A DNA stretch of 64,000 nucleotides from Viscum album. Taxonomy: Eukaryota; Streptophyta; Magnoliopsida; Santalales; Viscaceae. A program made the translations under genes and the position numbers. How positions within the stretch are numbered: the first letter of the stretch is position 1; the number at the start of each line of letters is the position of its first letter. The notes below the pieces were generated by a model. It saw only the letters and a list, made by a program, of their open reading frames with translations, did not search any database and was not told the DNA's origin. The DNA lies in contig OY728120.1 of the NCBI GenBank assembly GCA_963277665.1, forward strand, positions 938,109,195-938,173,194. The letters are read 5' to 3'. Shown one piece after another: positions 25,516 through 36,065 of this stretch.

Positions 25516-25549
25516 AAGAAATTTCTCCCTTGAAATTTTCCTTTTCCCA

Positions 25550-25730
25550 CACTAAAACAGATGTGGGTAACTCAGCTTCATCATTTTCTCCGATTCCCAA
25601 GTCGCTTCTTAAAACTTGTTGTTTCTCCACAACACCTTCATTAGGGGAATTGACTTATTTCGTAGAAAATTTTCTCTACGATCTAAGATCTTCACTGGTT
25701 GCTCCTTGTAAGAAATATCATCCTCCAACT
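25550..25730 (-). pseudogene. element A chromodomain at the end of integrase
   Basis: The minus strand reads ISYKEQPVKILDRRENF, LRNKSIPLMKVLWRNNKF, then a stop (plus coordinates 25609-25611) and EATWESEK, followed by YPHLF. This is the plant chromovirus chromodomain with its hydrophobic core and the conserved E-x-TWE block. In the family it binds modified histones and steers integration into heterochromatin. The stop falls in the middle of the domain, so no intact chromodomain can be made. The open frame printed across this place in another frame is a shadow. Confidence 0.8.
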
Positions 25731-26945
25731 ATACCACCTCAGAAGAAAGTACATGTGAAGGGCGCGATATGTACTTATTTAAGAGGGATACATGAAAGAA
25801 ATCTTGTACCGTGGCCATGGTAGGTGGAAGCACTAGTCGATAGGCCACCGCCCTGACACGATCAAGAATATCGAAGAGGCCGATGTACCTTTTACATAAC
25901 ATCCCATTGTTTCCAAACCTCATGAACTTCTTCCATGGTGATATGCGTAGAAAAACCATGTCTCCAACTTTAAACTCAAGGTCTCATCGACGATTATCGG
26001 CATAAATCTTTTGTCGACTATGGGATTCCTTGATATGCTACTGAATGGTTTTCACCTTCTCCACCATTTCCTCGACCATTTCTAGTCCAAGCAGCTTAGG
26101 TTCACCGACCTCATCCCAATATGCCGATGTTTTGCACCTCTCCCCATGCAAGGCTTCATATGGTTCCATTTGGATGCTCGAGTGGAATCTATTATTATAA
26201 GTGAACTCAACCAGAAGAATATGTTGATCCCTTCCTCCTTTAAAGCCCATTGAGCACGCTCTCGACATGTCTTCAGGTGTTTGTATAGTCCGCTCGGATT
26301 TGCCATCAGTTTGAGGATGATAGGTCGTAATGATGTTCAGTTCAGTATTCAGAGCATGTTGAAGACTCTTACAAAACGTAGAGGTGAATCTTGGATCTCA
26401 GTCAGATACAATAGATAGTGGTACTCCATACCGCCTTACCACTTCCCTAATACATATCAGTGCTAGTTGATCCAATGAGAAATCCTCCCGAATAGCAATG
26501 AAGTGTGCAGTCTTTGTAAGATGATCCACAACAACCCAGATTGTATTGTTGCCCTTGGATGTCCTTGGAATCCCGGTGACAAATTCAATGGTGATGTTCT
26601 CCCATTTCCATTCTGGTATGGGCAATGGTTGCATCATCCCCTTAGACTTCTGCCTATCTACCTTCACTTGCTGACACACTAGCCACTTTGATGTATATTC
26701 AGCGATCTCCTTCTTCATATTATCCCACCAAAAGTTTTCTCAGAGATCTCGATACATCATTGTGCTCCCTTGGTGAATAGAGAAATTTGAACAATGTGCA
26801 TCATCCAAGAGTTCCTTCTTTAGCTCCAGACTTGATGGAACACATAGTCTTTTCCCAAACCGCACCATTCCTTTTTCATTAACATTAAACACTGAGGATT
26901 TATGTTTTTTGATAGCTTCCACTTTTTCCTGAATTTCCACATCAT
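25731..26945 (-). pseudogene. element A integrase
   Basis: Integrase joins the cDNA to host DNA. From the N-terminus (high coordinates) one reads a zinc-binding part with AHCSNFSIHQGSTMMYRDL and WLVCQQVK; one of the two cysteines expected before LVC is tryptophan here. The core has PLPIPEWKWENITIEFVTGI, where the first catalytic aspartate (normally in DFVTG) is glutamate. Then WVVVDHLTKTAHF and IVSD follow, with a stop at 26398-26400 in place of the arginine of SDRDPRF, then TTYHPQTDGKSERT holding the catalytic glutamate, and the C-terminal FLRISPWK and FHVSLLNKY blocks. Further stops occur near 26038 and 25975. Confidence 0.85.
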
Positions 26946-27610
26946 CCTTTTGATCATCCTTTAAAATTTACAAAAGAGACGGTTGAGCAATAATTTGTGA
27001 AGGGATTTAAGATATTCCCTTGTTTATGATTCCCAGGTCCATATTAATCAAGTCTATGAATATTGGATCCTTCTCAATTCTAATCATTGATAGAATCGCT
27101 GGGTCCTTTCTACTTAGGGCAACTTCCACCTTGTTTGCTTTCCCAGGGTGGTAATGTATTGAACAGTCATAATCCTTGATGAGCTCTATCCATCTTCTCT
27201 AGCGCATATTAATCTCCTTCCGTGTGAATATATATTAATGACTCTTGTGGTTAGTATATATCTCAAATTTATCCCATTAGAGATAATGCTGCCAGATTTT
27301 CAAGGCAAAGATCACCACCGCCAACTCCAGATCATGTGTTGGATAGTTTCGCTCATAAATTTTCAACTTCCATGAGTCATAGGATATCACTTTATCATTC
27401 TACATCAACCCACAGCCTAAGCCCTTCTTCGAAGCATCACTTAATACCATAAAAAGTTCCCCACTTGTGGGTAATGTGAGCATGGGCGCAGTGCTAAGCC
27501 TCAATTTCAACTCCTTAAAGATTTTTTTGCATTCATCACTCTAAACAAACTTTACTCCCTTTTGAGTTATCTTAGTAAGAGAGTAGGACAATTATAAGAA
27601 ATTTCTCACA
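26946..27610 (-). pseudogene. element A RNase H and connection region
   Basis: Broken frames on the minus strand read [26 protein letters not shown] and [11 protein letters not shown], then IYTNHKS (normally TDHKSL) and RRWIELIKDYD, followed by HYHPGKANKVEVALSRK. This is the Ty3/gypsy RNase H sequence with its DAS aspartate. The TDH aspartate is replaced (TNHKS). It removes RNA from the RNA/DNA hybrid during replication. At least four stops are present. Confidence 0.75.
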
Positions 27611-28345
27611 AATCATCGATAATATCCAGCTAACCCCACGAAGCTATGGATATTCATTACCGACGTAGGCCTCGACCATCCCTCGATTGCATCTATTTTG
27701 GAGGGATCCACAGATATCCTATTACTTTTGATGATATGGACCGGGAATGAGACTTCCATCAACCATAAGTCACACTTTTTGTACTTTGAATAGAGCTTCT
27801 CCTTGCGCAAATTCTCCAGTAATGTTCTTAAATGCTTCTCATGATCCTTCTTAGTTTTGGAGTATATTAGAATATCATCTATAAAGACTACCAAAAATTT
27901 GTCTAGGTAATCCCTAAATACTCTATTCATCATGTCCATGAAGATTTCTGGAGCATTAGTGAGTCTAAAAGGCATTACTATGAATTCTTAGTGCCCATAT
28001 CTTGTACAAAAAGCAGTCTTGGGGAAATCTTCCTTCTTCACCCTTACATGATAATATCCCGACCGCAAATATACCTTGGAGAAGTATTGTGCTCCACGCA
28101 GCTGATCAAAAAAGTCATCGATCGGTGGAAGAGGATACTTGTTATTTATCGTGATTTTTTTACGTTCACGATAATCGATGCAAAGCCACATTGACCCATC
28201 CTTCTTCATGATGAAAAGGATTGGTGAACCCCATGGTGAAGCACGTGGGCATATAAACCCGTTATCTAGATTCTCCTGTAGTTGTTTCTTCAGCTCTTCC
28301 AGCTCCACAATAGCTATTCTATATGGAGTCTTGGATATTGGTAGA
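27611..28345 (-). pseudogene. element A reverse transcriptase
   Basis: Two long open stretches cover nearly the whole polymerase. The first (28308 to 27988) has [47 protein letters not shown] and [15 protein letters not shown]. In place of the usual FSKIDLRSGY it has [10 protein letters not shown], so the first catalytic aspartate is tyrosine. A stop at 27988-27990 replaces the tyrosine of GHYEF. The second (27975 to 27613) has MPFRLTNAPEIFMDMMNRVF and VVFIDDILIYSK at 27868-27900, keeping the DD pair, then VGLAGYYR. The family assignment is firm; the enzyme cannot be active. Confidence 0.88.
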
Positions 28346-28469
28346 GCCCCTAGTATATGTTCAATTGAGAATTAAACATCTCTTCTAGGAGGAAGACCTG
28401 GCAATTCCTCAGGAAACACTTCCGCAAATTCCCTCACAATAGGAATTTCTTCAAGGATGGTTTATTCCT

Positions 28470-28990
28470 TCGACTCAATCATCTGAGCCAGATATACGTG
28501 CTCATAGGACAGTAATATCCATTCTTGAGATAATGGAGGTAAAGGAGATTCATTTTCCTCCTTACACTTATAATGAATCGGGGGTCAATTCTCCATATGT
28601 AGTGTGATTTCCCTCTCCCAACAATATATGTTGGATCTATATAAGGAAATCCAATCCATGCCAAGAATTGCAAAAAATTCCACCATAGGGAGTATGATGA
28701 GGTTTTCTGCGAAATTTAATCCACAGATTATAACAGGGGAGGACTTATACTCATGGGAAGCAATGATTGCCCCATTTTCCATACTCACTGACATCTTCAC
28801 TTCCATGATTTGTGGTGGTGTTTGGATTGTTTTACTAAACATTCAAGATATAAAAGAATGCGTAGAACCTTAATCAAAAAGTAAGTTGGCTATTCTCGAA
28901 TGAATAACTAGCGTATCTATCACCACTTCGTTTTTGGGGTTCAATTGAGAAGAAGTGATGTCAAAAGCTCTTCCTTACTGCCTTGGAGAT
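28470..28990 (-). pseudogene. element A aspartic protease
   Basis: The minus strand reads LLFD, a stop at 28870-28872, then GSTHSF: the active-site triplet D-S/T-G of a retroviral-type protease with the middle codon turned into TAA. Downstream the frame has VIICGLNFAENLIILPM and FFAILGMDWISLY, the ILGMDWL signature that follows in Ty3/gypsy proteases. The enzyme cuts the Gag-Pol precursor. The stop at the catalytic site blocks read-through into pol. Confidence 0.85.
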
Positions 28991-28999
28991 TGTTGGTTG

Positions 29000-30045
29000 C
29001 CTCTAAAATCCTTGGATTAGGGCACTACTTTTTAAGATTCCCTGGTTCTTTGCATTTGTAGCAATGAACAATGCGTTGAGGTTTGAACGGAGCGTTCCTC
29101 TCCTCTATCACAGCCGCATGTCGTTCTTGCCTACAGTTAATAGATAGGTGCTCTTCTCTTCCACACCTAAAGAATTTCCTCGTCCCCTTGAGTTGATTTC
29201 CATGGGGCTTTTTTCCGCTCTTTTGGCAGGTGGGGTGCTGGATATTCTTAGCACCGTTGGATTTATCCATCGGACCTCCATCATTGAAGTGCACCTTATG
29301 CATCTTGTCCCAATGATACCCCTATGATTCCCCGATCTCCATTTCAACCTTGAGGGAACATCAGAAAATTTCCTCATATCTATCGAAGACATGGATCGCT
29401 AATGCTTTCCACAGGCTAGGCTTAAGCCCACCAAAGAAGCGGTTAACATTGCATTCCGGTGTAACGACAAAGCCGGAAGCGTATCGTGCAATCCTTGTGA
29501 AGTTTTCCTCATACGCGCCAACAGATTCTTCGTCTTTTTGCATGAGGGAAAGGAAGTCCCTTTCCATCTTAAGCCGGAGGGTGCACGAAAAATATTTATC
29601 GAAAAACATCTTCCGGAAATCCTTCCATTCCAATGCCTCGATCTCCTCCTTAGGCTTCATATTTTTGATCAACATCACCATTGATCAGGTTCACCCTCCA
29701 TACGATAACCAGCCAGGAGAACCTTCTATTTTTCAGAACATTGATGTATGGAGAAGATCTTTTCAATGGAGTTGATCCATTGTTCAGGGATCATGGGATC
29801 AGATGATCCACTAAAAGTAGGAGGCCTTTATCTCATGAAGCTATCGATAGCGACATGTTCCTTATTAGGGGGGGGGTTGAACATTCCTCTTAACCCGTGT
29901 TACTATTCAGAGCTTGAATTAGGTGAGATAGAAGCATGACAAAGTTCACGATTCCTGCTCCCATTGGATTGGGAATCTCATTAGTACAGTCATCACAGTG
30001 ATCTTCACACCGGTTGTTAGCCTGATTCCTCCTATTGCCGGCCAT
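29000..30045 (-). pseudogene. element A gag (capsid and nucleocapsid)
   Basis: The probable start is the ATG at 30045 (MAGNRRNQANN). The capsid block (29681 to 29361) contains EALEWKDFRKMFFDKYFSCT, MERDFLSLMQKDEESVGAYE, FTRIARYA and VNRFFGGLKPSLW, the plant retrotransposon gag pattern. The nucleocapsid follows (29303 to 29025) with two zinc-knuckle relics: FFRCGREEHLSINC, whose first cysteine is lost, and CYKCKEPGNLKK, whose histidine is asparagine. Frameshifts separate the parts. Gag packages the element RNA. Plus-strand open frames across here (for example 29350-29775) are shadows. Confidence 0.82.
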
Positions 30046-30544
30046 TGGCTGGAATAAAAGGAAACATAGGGGGTAACACATAAAGGGTAATCCAAAGGCA
30101 AAAGTTGATGACTCATTAATTAAATTTTATTTCCTTAACTTATGAATCTATAGGCTTCAGTCTAGGATTTTCTTGATCTACTTTCTAACATATATTCTTA
30201 GGGGCATTTTTTTATATTCCCTTAATAAGGTATCATACTAAGATTGTGAATTTATCAAAACATATCCCCTGGGAGTGTCATAACCAAGAGTGCAGCAAGG
30301 CCCGTTTTCGTGCACTAGTTCCCGTTCGAGTCTAGCTCAATGCTGTGTTTTCGGGGTTTACCCCTAGGATACATTTGTACCAGAGCCGCCTCTACCTGCT
30401 CGTATCCAGACATGGATGTATTAGTTTGATAAACCACTTACTCTGTACTTACCAAAGCTTAGGGATTTTCTTATTATACATAGTCTTCTCTCTAAGGCTT
30501 TACTAGGGTTTTCTAATCCTAATCCCAAAAATAACTAAACCTAT

Positions 30545-30556
30545 CCTCTGATACCA
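30545..30556 (-). promoter_or_regulatory. primer binding site of element A
   Basis: The minus strand reads TGGTATCAGAGG, four bases inside the 5' LTR end (TCA at 30561). It is complementary to the 3' end of plant initiator-Met tRNA, the usual primer for Ty3/gypsy elements in plants. Confidence 0.85.
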
Positions 30557-30560
30557 ACTA

Positions 30561-33187
30561 TGACAACCCTACTTTTATTACAAACTAAAACTTGATTTAT
30601 TACATAAAACATCACATGATATAACAAACAAGATCGATACGTTTAGTGTCTATGGGTATTAAGATCATTAGATAAAAACTTAAAACATGAAATACAACAT
30701 CTTTATTGAAAACTTCCATTACATGACCCCTACATTCCCTTGTACTTTGCATTGCATGGGATAACCTGAGGACATGCACAAGAAAAGGGTGAGATCTAAT
30801 GGCCAGTAAGAGAGTACACATGGAATAACATGAGGAGTACAATACATGTTAGATAATAGGCATATCAATAAAGAATAATAGAAACATGAACATAACGGCA
30901 CGCTAAATCATGATAATAATAACATGGAAATGTGGCAACAACACTTAATATAAAATTAGCTTGAGGCATGGGTCATTGCACCTAGAGCATGAGTAAATCC
31001 TCATTGCACATAAAGAATGAGTAAACCCTCGTTGCACTTGAATTAGAATGAGTCAACACTCATTTCACATGACGTATCATGATACTATACTTTACCCAAT
31101 GCATTGGAGCGCTATAAGGGCACACCCTTCTTAAACATTTCATTTCATGCATAAGTGTGCCACATGGATCATAAACATGGATTCATAAAACATAATCATT
31201 TATTCCAAGGTAGAGGAATGTGGAAATCATACAAGAGAAATTGTAATCAGTAATTAAATGTGCATAAAGGTGAATAACCTTGATGGGGAAATGGGCATGG
31301 TATCTACTACACAATGTCATTGTCTTAGAAAAACTGTGCGATTTTGGCAGCGTAACGACGTGAAATAAGAATTCATAAAAATGGTTGATGATAGAGAAAG
31401 AGGTTCCTCATCATATTTACATGTAATGGAAAGTAAGGAGGTCATATAGATACATGTCCCAAAAATTTGAATGGAATTTAGATTCATGATACAAAAGTAT
31501 TGCTTGAATGTAAAAGAGGAGAGAGAAGTTTCTTTCAGAATTTTGCCATAGTAACGGGTGTACATGGGAGGCAGTTAATGAGAGAGAAAGCAGTATCCCA
31601 TCATTCAAACATAAAGAGGGTTGTATGAGGGAGGTGCGAAACCATACCCCAACATTCATATTTGAAAGAAAAAGGTCAAAACAACTTAAATTTTTTTGAC
31701 AAAAATGAGAAAGGAAGAAAAACCCTTACTTGGAAGTGTGCTTCCAAAGGCTAGAGAGAGGCTTGAGAGAGGCTTCATGGGAGATTGGGGAACCTTGGGA
31801 GGATTCTAGAGAGAGTAGTGCAGAGGGTGGACAAACTCCAAATGCATTGAGTGAGGAAGAAGTGGAGCTTGGGTGGGTTTATATAGGAAATGTGAAGAAA
31901 TTATTTATTATTTAGGTTTGGGACCCCTTATATATAATTATTCCAAACCACAAACCAGCACATGGTTTTTGGAAAAAGGAATAGGAAAAAAATATTTGAT
32001 AAGGCCTAATTCTAAACTTCTTAAAATAAAAGGGTTTCTTATGTGGAGGTGAGTCACACTCCCCTGGAAAATAATTTAAAAAGGTAAGATGTTTAATAAG
32101 ACATGAGGAGACCATTAATGCTTTGTAAAATAAGTCAAACAAACCTCAAATCACATTATTTTAATGGTAAAACATATATTGGCCGAACATAAATATTATA
32201 GGATTTTATTAAATCTCTTTTGGGTCATTATGAAGTCATAAAACACATTATATATTTAAACGTTATTTAATTTTTACCCAAAAATTTGACTGTCTCAGAA
32301 AATTATTAAAAATTCACCGTAAGATAATTTTGATGTTCTAATTCCAGAAATATCATTTATATTATATAAATAATTTTCTAAATACATTAATTATCACTTT
32401 TTATATAAAAACTGACATTTATCCAAAATTCATGGGTTTTGACAAAAATGGATTTCAAACCTTAATAAAAATTATAATTGAATTAATAAAATTATATGAT
32501 CATTTATATAAGATTAATTTAATAATAATAATAATATTTTATTAAAATATTATTTAATTCAAAAATCCCTTATTTTAATAAAATAGAATTATTAATTAAA
32601 TAATATCTAAAAACACTATTTGTACTTTAAAAAATATTTATAATGTATCAATAATGACAAGAAAGTATATACATTATTATATACAAAAAAATAACGTACT
32701 TGAAAATAGTACTATTGATTTGTTACATAAACCCTTAAAACAGCCCCATAAGACCTAAGGGTATGGTGTGCGATGGTGAGAGACTCTTGGGGTGGCTCGG
32801 ATAACATCGCTCGAGTGGTAATTTCTATCAACTTCCACTTTTCCCGTTTACGGTTCCGTTCGAGCTTGAAATGATGAAGCTCAGCTTGTGCTTGGTCAAG
32901 AGTGATGCCCAAAGACACCACCTCTTTTCCGAGCTCCGAAAAATGGTATTTGTATGGAGAAATTCAAATGGATGAGGCCATCGCTTCTTTTTTCTGAGTA
33001 AATTAGATTTGTTAAAGCCCTATATTTATACTAATCATATGATCACTGTTCAAAGACTATATTAGAGATGGTAAAAATTCTTAACATAAAACCAGAGAAG
33101 TTGACATATTAAAAAAACATTTTCCATAAAGAGACATTTAACAAGATCAAGAGGGATTTTAAATTAATTAAACATTGGGTCATTACA
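30561..33187 (-). mobile_element. element A 5' LTR
   Basis: It is 2627 bp, from TGTAATGACCC (minus strand, at 33187) to GGGTTGTCA (at 30561), and is the partner of 22876-25502. It is followed on the plus strand by a t and the right copy of aacat (33189-33193). Confidence 0.88.
31878..31887 (-). promoter_or_regulatory. TATA box of element A 5' LTR
   Basis: The minus strand reads CCTATATAAA at the place equivalent to 24183-24192. It is the promoter that would make the genomic RNA of the element. Confidence 0.55.
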
Positions 33188-33188
33188 T

Positions 33189-33597
33189 AACATTTCATTT
33201 TAGGTCTTTTTTTCTTCATTAGTATATCCAATATCTATCCCACCATCCTAATTATTTTCATGATATTTCAACTTTGGAAATAAATTTTTATAATGATCAT
33301 ACCTACCACAAATAAAAAATTAAATGATAACATAGTTCCTTCTAGTTTCCACTTTTAACTAAGACCATAAATCATAGTGTGAGAAACAATTATCAAAGAA
33401 TAAAACCACATAATCATGAAAAGTCATATACATGATTCATAAATCATGAGACATAATTTTAAATCCTTGACACCATAGGATTTTCCTTAGATATATCCCA
33501 ATAAATATCCTTAGAAATTTCCCTTGGGATCTCACTAATGTTTTCTCATCACAGATTCTAGATGATAACTAAACATTTAATTTTATACCATATATAG
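33189..33597 (-). mobile_element. R3 interior, copy 3, right part, with the second aacat
   Basis: Homology to the R3 interior resumes here (atttcattttaggtctttttttcttcat, compare gtcatttgcggattatttttcttcat near 14366). It runs to the LTR edge at 33598, where the PBS-like word is further decayed (ttataccatatatagtg). Bases 33189-33193 are the right target-site duplication of element A. No coding sequence. Confidence 0.6.
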
Positions 33598-34900
33598 TGC
33601 CATAGTATTAAAATAAAATGATATTACAACATTTTAGATGAATATTCATCATTTTAGAAAAATAATTATCCAAAAACCATAATAGTTTACTGTCTTTGGA
33701 AACATGGAATACAATCTTCTAACATTGCAAAAGGTCTTATATTTTTTCCACAAAGACCATCCCCTTTAGAACTACAACTAAAATCCTTTATCCATAACTG
33801 TGGGAAATGAATCACAAGAAAGGATGATATCAAATGATTAGTAAAGGTAATCAAGTGATATATGAAATCATAATCATTAGAATTAGGGTGTGAGAACTAG
33901 ATCGTTTCATTAGAAGAATATACCATGAATTTCGAAGCCTATAAATAGGAATCATGGCATAAATATTTAGAGTAAATAATACATGGATAATGATGAAATC
34001 CTGAGAATAAGCCACAAAATCATCACCTAGTAATAATATATGTAATTATGTAAGAAAGATAAATATATAAATGTGATATTTATAGTAGAAGAGGCTTATT
34101 TCCAAGGCCATCTTAGTGGAATGGGTTCACTCTACAAACCATCTTAGTAATAATGGTTCACTGCCAAGATAATCTTAGTTGAAAAATTACTTCACTTAAC
34201 TTAGTTCACTCCCCAATTCAGACATATATATATCCTGAGATATAAATATTTACCCAATCTATAGAGGGTAGATATAGGTACCACCCATCTCATAATGATA
34301 ACATACATATGTGTTCAAAAAGATCATATGCAATCATATCATACCCCATAAAATGAAAAGGGTATCATAAAAATGTCATCATATCCTAAACTATGGAAAA
34401 TATATAGGATTAATGATCATTTTGTCGATGAATAACTTCTGAAAATAAGATTGGTTAATAATCATATAACCCACGAAATAGAAACAAGTTTTAAAAATAT
34501 ATGACCTTTAAAATCAAAACCGATTTCATACACATCATTCCATAAAAGCATAAAACATTCATAGAAGGTATATGAATAGAACCCTTGTATCATATCTCTA
34601 TTTATTCATGAGTAACACCAGTGGATTTCATCTTATGTGGAAATTAATTTAGATTGATCTTTTTAGAAAAATTCATGAGAAAAATATCAGTTCTTCTTTG
34701 AAAAATTATTTTCAACATATAGATCATTTTTATGACAATTTTCTTTTAAAATAGCCTTGAAAACATATAAAGGAATCCTGAAAGAATTTTTAAACCCATT
34801 TTACATAATTTTTTAATGTAATTTTGAATACATATTGAAAAACCACTTACATGAAAACTTATAACAGAATCATGAAAACAATTTTAAAAAACCAAAATGA
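33598..34900 (-). mobile_element. R3 rightmost LTR, partial (minus strand, 5' LTR of the element)
   Basis: From 33598 to about 34786 it matches the LTR-end halves of the other R3 copies and R1 287-1330. After aggaatcc at 34778 it leaves the inner copies and continues about 100 bases into sequence not present in them. It meets the oppositely oriented R4 LTR near 34900. The rest of this LTR is missing. Confidence 0.5.
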
Positions 34901-35098
34901 AAAACCAAAATGAAAAAAATAAAACTTCGGAGTTAAAGAATCAAATGTTCATAACATGTGTTTCATTATCTTATAGGGGATTTTATCAACCATATAACCC
35001 TTTCTATCATTTAATTGTCATATTTTTATCTACAATAGGTTTTTTGGACCTCCCAATAGTGAATAATTTTTATTATTTACAAGAATGCTACTCCTCCT

Positions 35099-35109
35099 CA
35101 GCTATAAAT
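35099..35109 (+). promoter_or_regulatory. TATA-like box of the R4 LTR
   Basis: The sequence agctataaatt, in the same context as R2 (actcctcctc before it, actcactccc after it). Confidence 0.4.
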
Positions 35110-35457
35110 TTAAACTCACTCCCATTAATTATTCAAACCTATAAATAAATTTTTATTATAAATAATATTATAAAATACATTACCTTATTCCCTCCCCACA
35201 ACATAAAATCCTAAAATTGGATGAAAGGAAACTATAGAAGGCCTTTGGTTCTAACCAATGAAGTTACCAGATGAAGTTATAATGTTCATCAATAAGATTT
35301 TTTTTACTTCTTTCTCCACAAAAATAAATTCATCTTATACTAGAACTATATAAAAACCTATTTATAATAAATATAATGAGATGTTTTTATATTAATTTTA
35401 TGACCTATAACAATACACACTTCCATTAAATGGATTATGAAATCAATGTTTTTGTGT

Positions 35458-36065
35458 ATAGTGTACTACAACCTCGCGAACTGATGTCATTCGTTATTCA
35501 ATTAACACCCATTAGGGTTTGGAATAATTATAGATCGAAATTTTATATATGAAATTTATAAAATAATTATAACTTTTGAGTAATTAAATCATATGTACCA
35601 TTTTTAAATTCCATGAAATAAGGGATATGATATCATCGATCTTGTGTACGATGACTACCTCCATTCAAGAAGCAATGTGAAGTTTGTTTCACTAACATGT
35701 TACGTGGAACTGAATAAAGATAATTAAAAGGAATATATGTATGATATACATGAAATATTTACTATATTTATGACATATTTATCATTCTGTATAGATAAAA
35801 TATCACATTATTTATTAATTTTTCACACATTGAAAATGTGATAACGTAATTCTTGGATATGTGGACTAGCACCTCCTAGAAGAAATTTGATTCCTTCTAA
35901 AAATAAATAACGATATATATAAGTATTTATAATTAAATATATTTGTATTTTTAAAATAATAATTATTTTGTAAATTTAAAATATTTCTTACCATATTTCC
36001 AAAATGAGCGTTGAAAAATGAATACATCACTCTTGCGTACGTAAGACCTACCATATTCCTAGTCA
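35458..36065 (+). repeat. four modules spaced about 190 bp inside the R4 LTR
   Basis: Blocks near 35462 (gtactacaacctcgcgaac), 35645 (gtacgatgactacctccatt), 35858 (atgtggactagcacctccta) and 36028 (cactcttgcgtacgtaagac) share the core tgtggactactacctc or its mutated forms. They lie at intervals of about 180-210 bp downstream of the TATA-like box, as in the last LTR (63205-63805). Confidence 0.55.

Larger units (their letters stand above)
22875..33188 (-). mobile_element. element A: Ty3/gypsy chromovirus (Tekay/Del-like), minus strand
   Basis: This is a full-length but inactive LTR retrotransposon of about 10.3 kb. It has two LTRs of 2627 bp, an initiator-Met primer binding site, a polypurine tract, and gag, protease, reverse transcriptase, RNase H, integrase and a chromodomain in the Ty3/gypsy order. 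The chromodomain and the wording of the pol C-terminus (YKEQPVKILDRRE, then LWRNNK and EATWE) suggest the Tekay/Del branch; that placement is from recalled family features and was not tested with a tree. It is flanked by aacat and sits inside the third R3 block. One extra base (a or t) lies between TG...CA and the duplication at each end. Confidence 0.88.
11709..34786 (-). repeat. three tandem copies of a block of about 4.25 kb, the third split by element A
   Basis: Blocks 11709-15958, 15959-20208 and 20209-34786 (less the inserted element A and one aacat) align end to end, with lengths of about 4250, 4250 and 4259 bases. Landmarks recur in register: tttaacgatattcac at about 11750, 16000 and 20250; cccatatctaggtttcc or equivalents near 13090, 17350 and 21590; tgtcccagtct at 14768 and 19020, with a mutated form at 33598. 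Each block contains LTR-start half, interior, LTR-end half. The two inner junctions (aaaggtaccac near 15955 and aaaggaaccactaag near 20206) join the sequence found at the right end of the array to the sequence at its left end (aaccactaag at 11709), as a tandem duplication would. The copies differ at many sites, so the event is old. Confidence 0.75.

Noticed and set aside
29350..29775. 141-codon open frame on the plus strand
   Set aside because: It is antisense to the element A gag capsid region, which has clear gag wording on the minus strand.
11709..34786. CRISPR array or satellite DNA
   Set aside because: The repeated unit is 4.25 kb with LTR and interior landmarks, present only three times; there are no short regular repeats with spacers.
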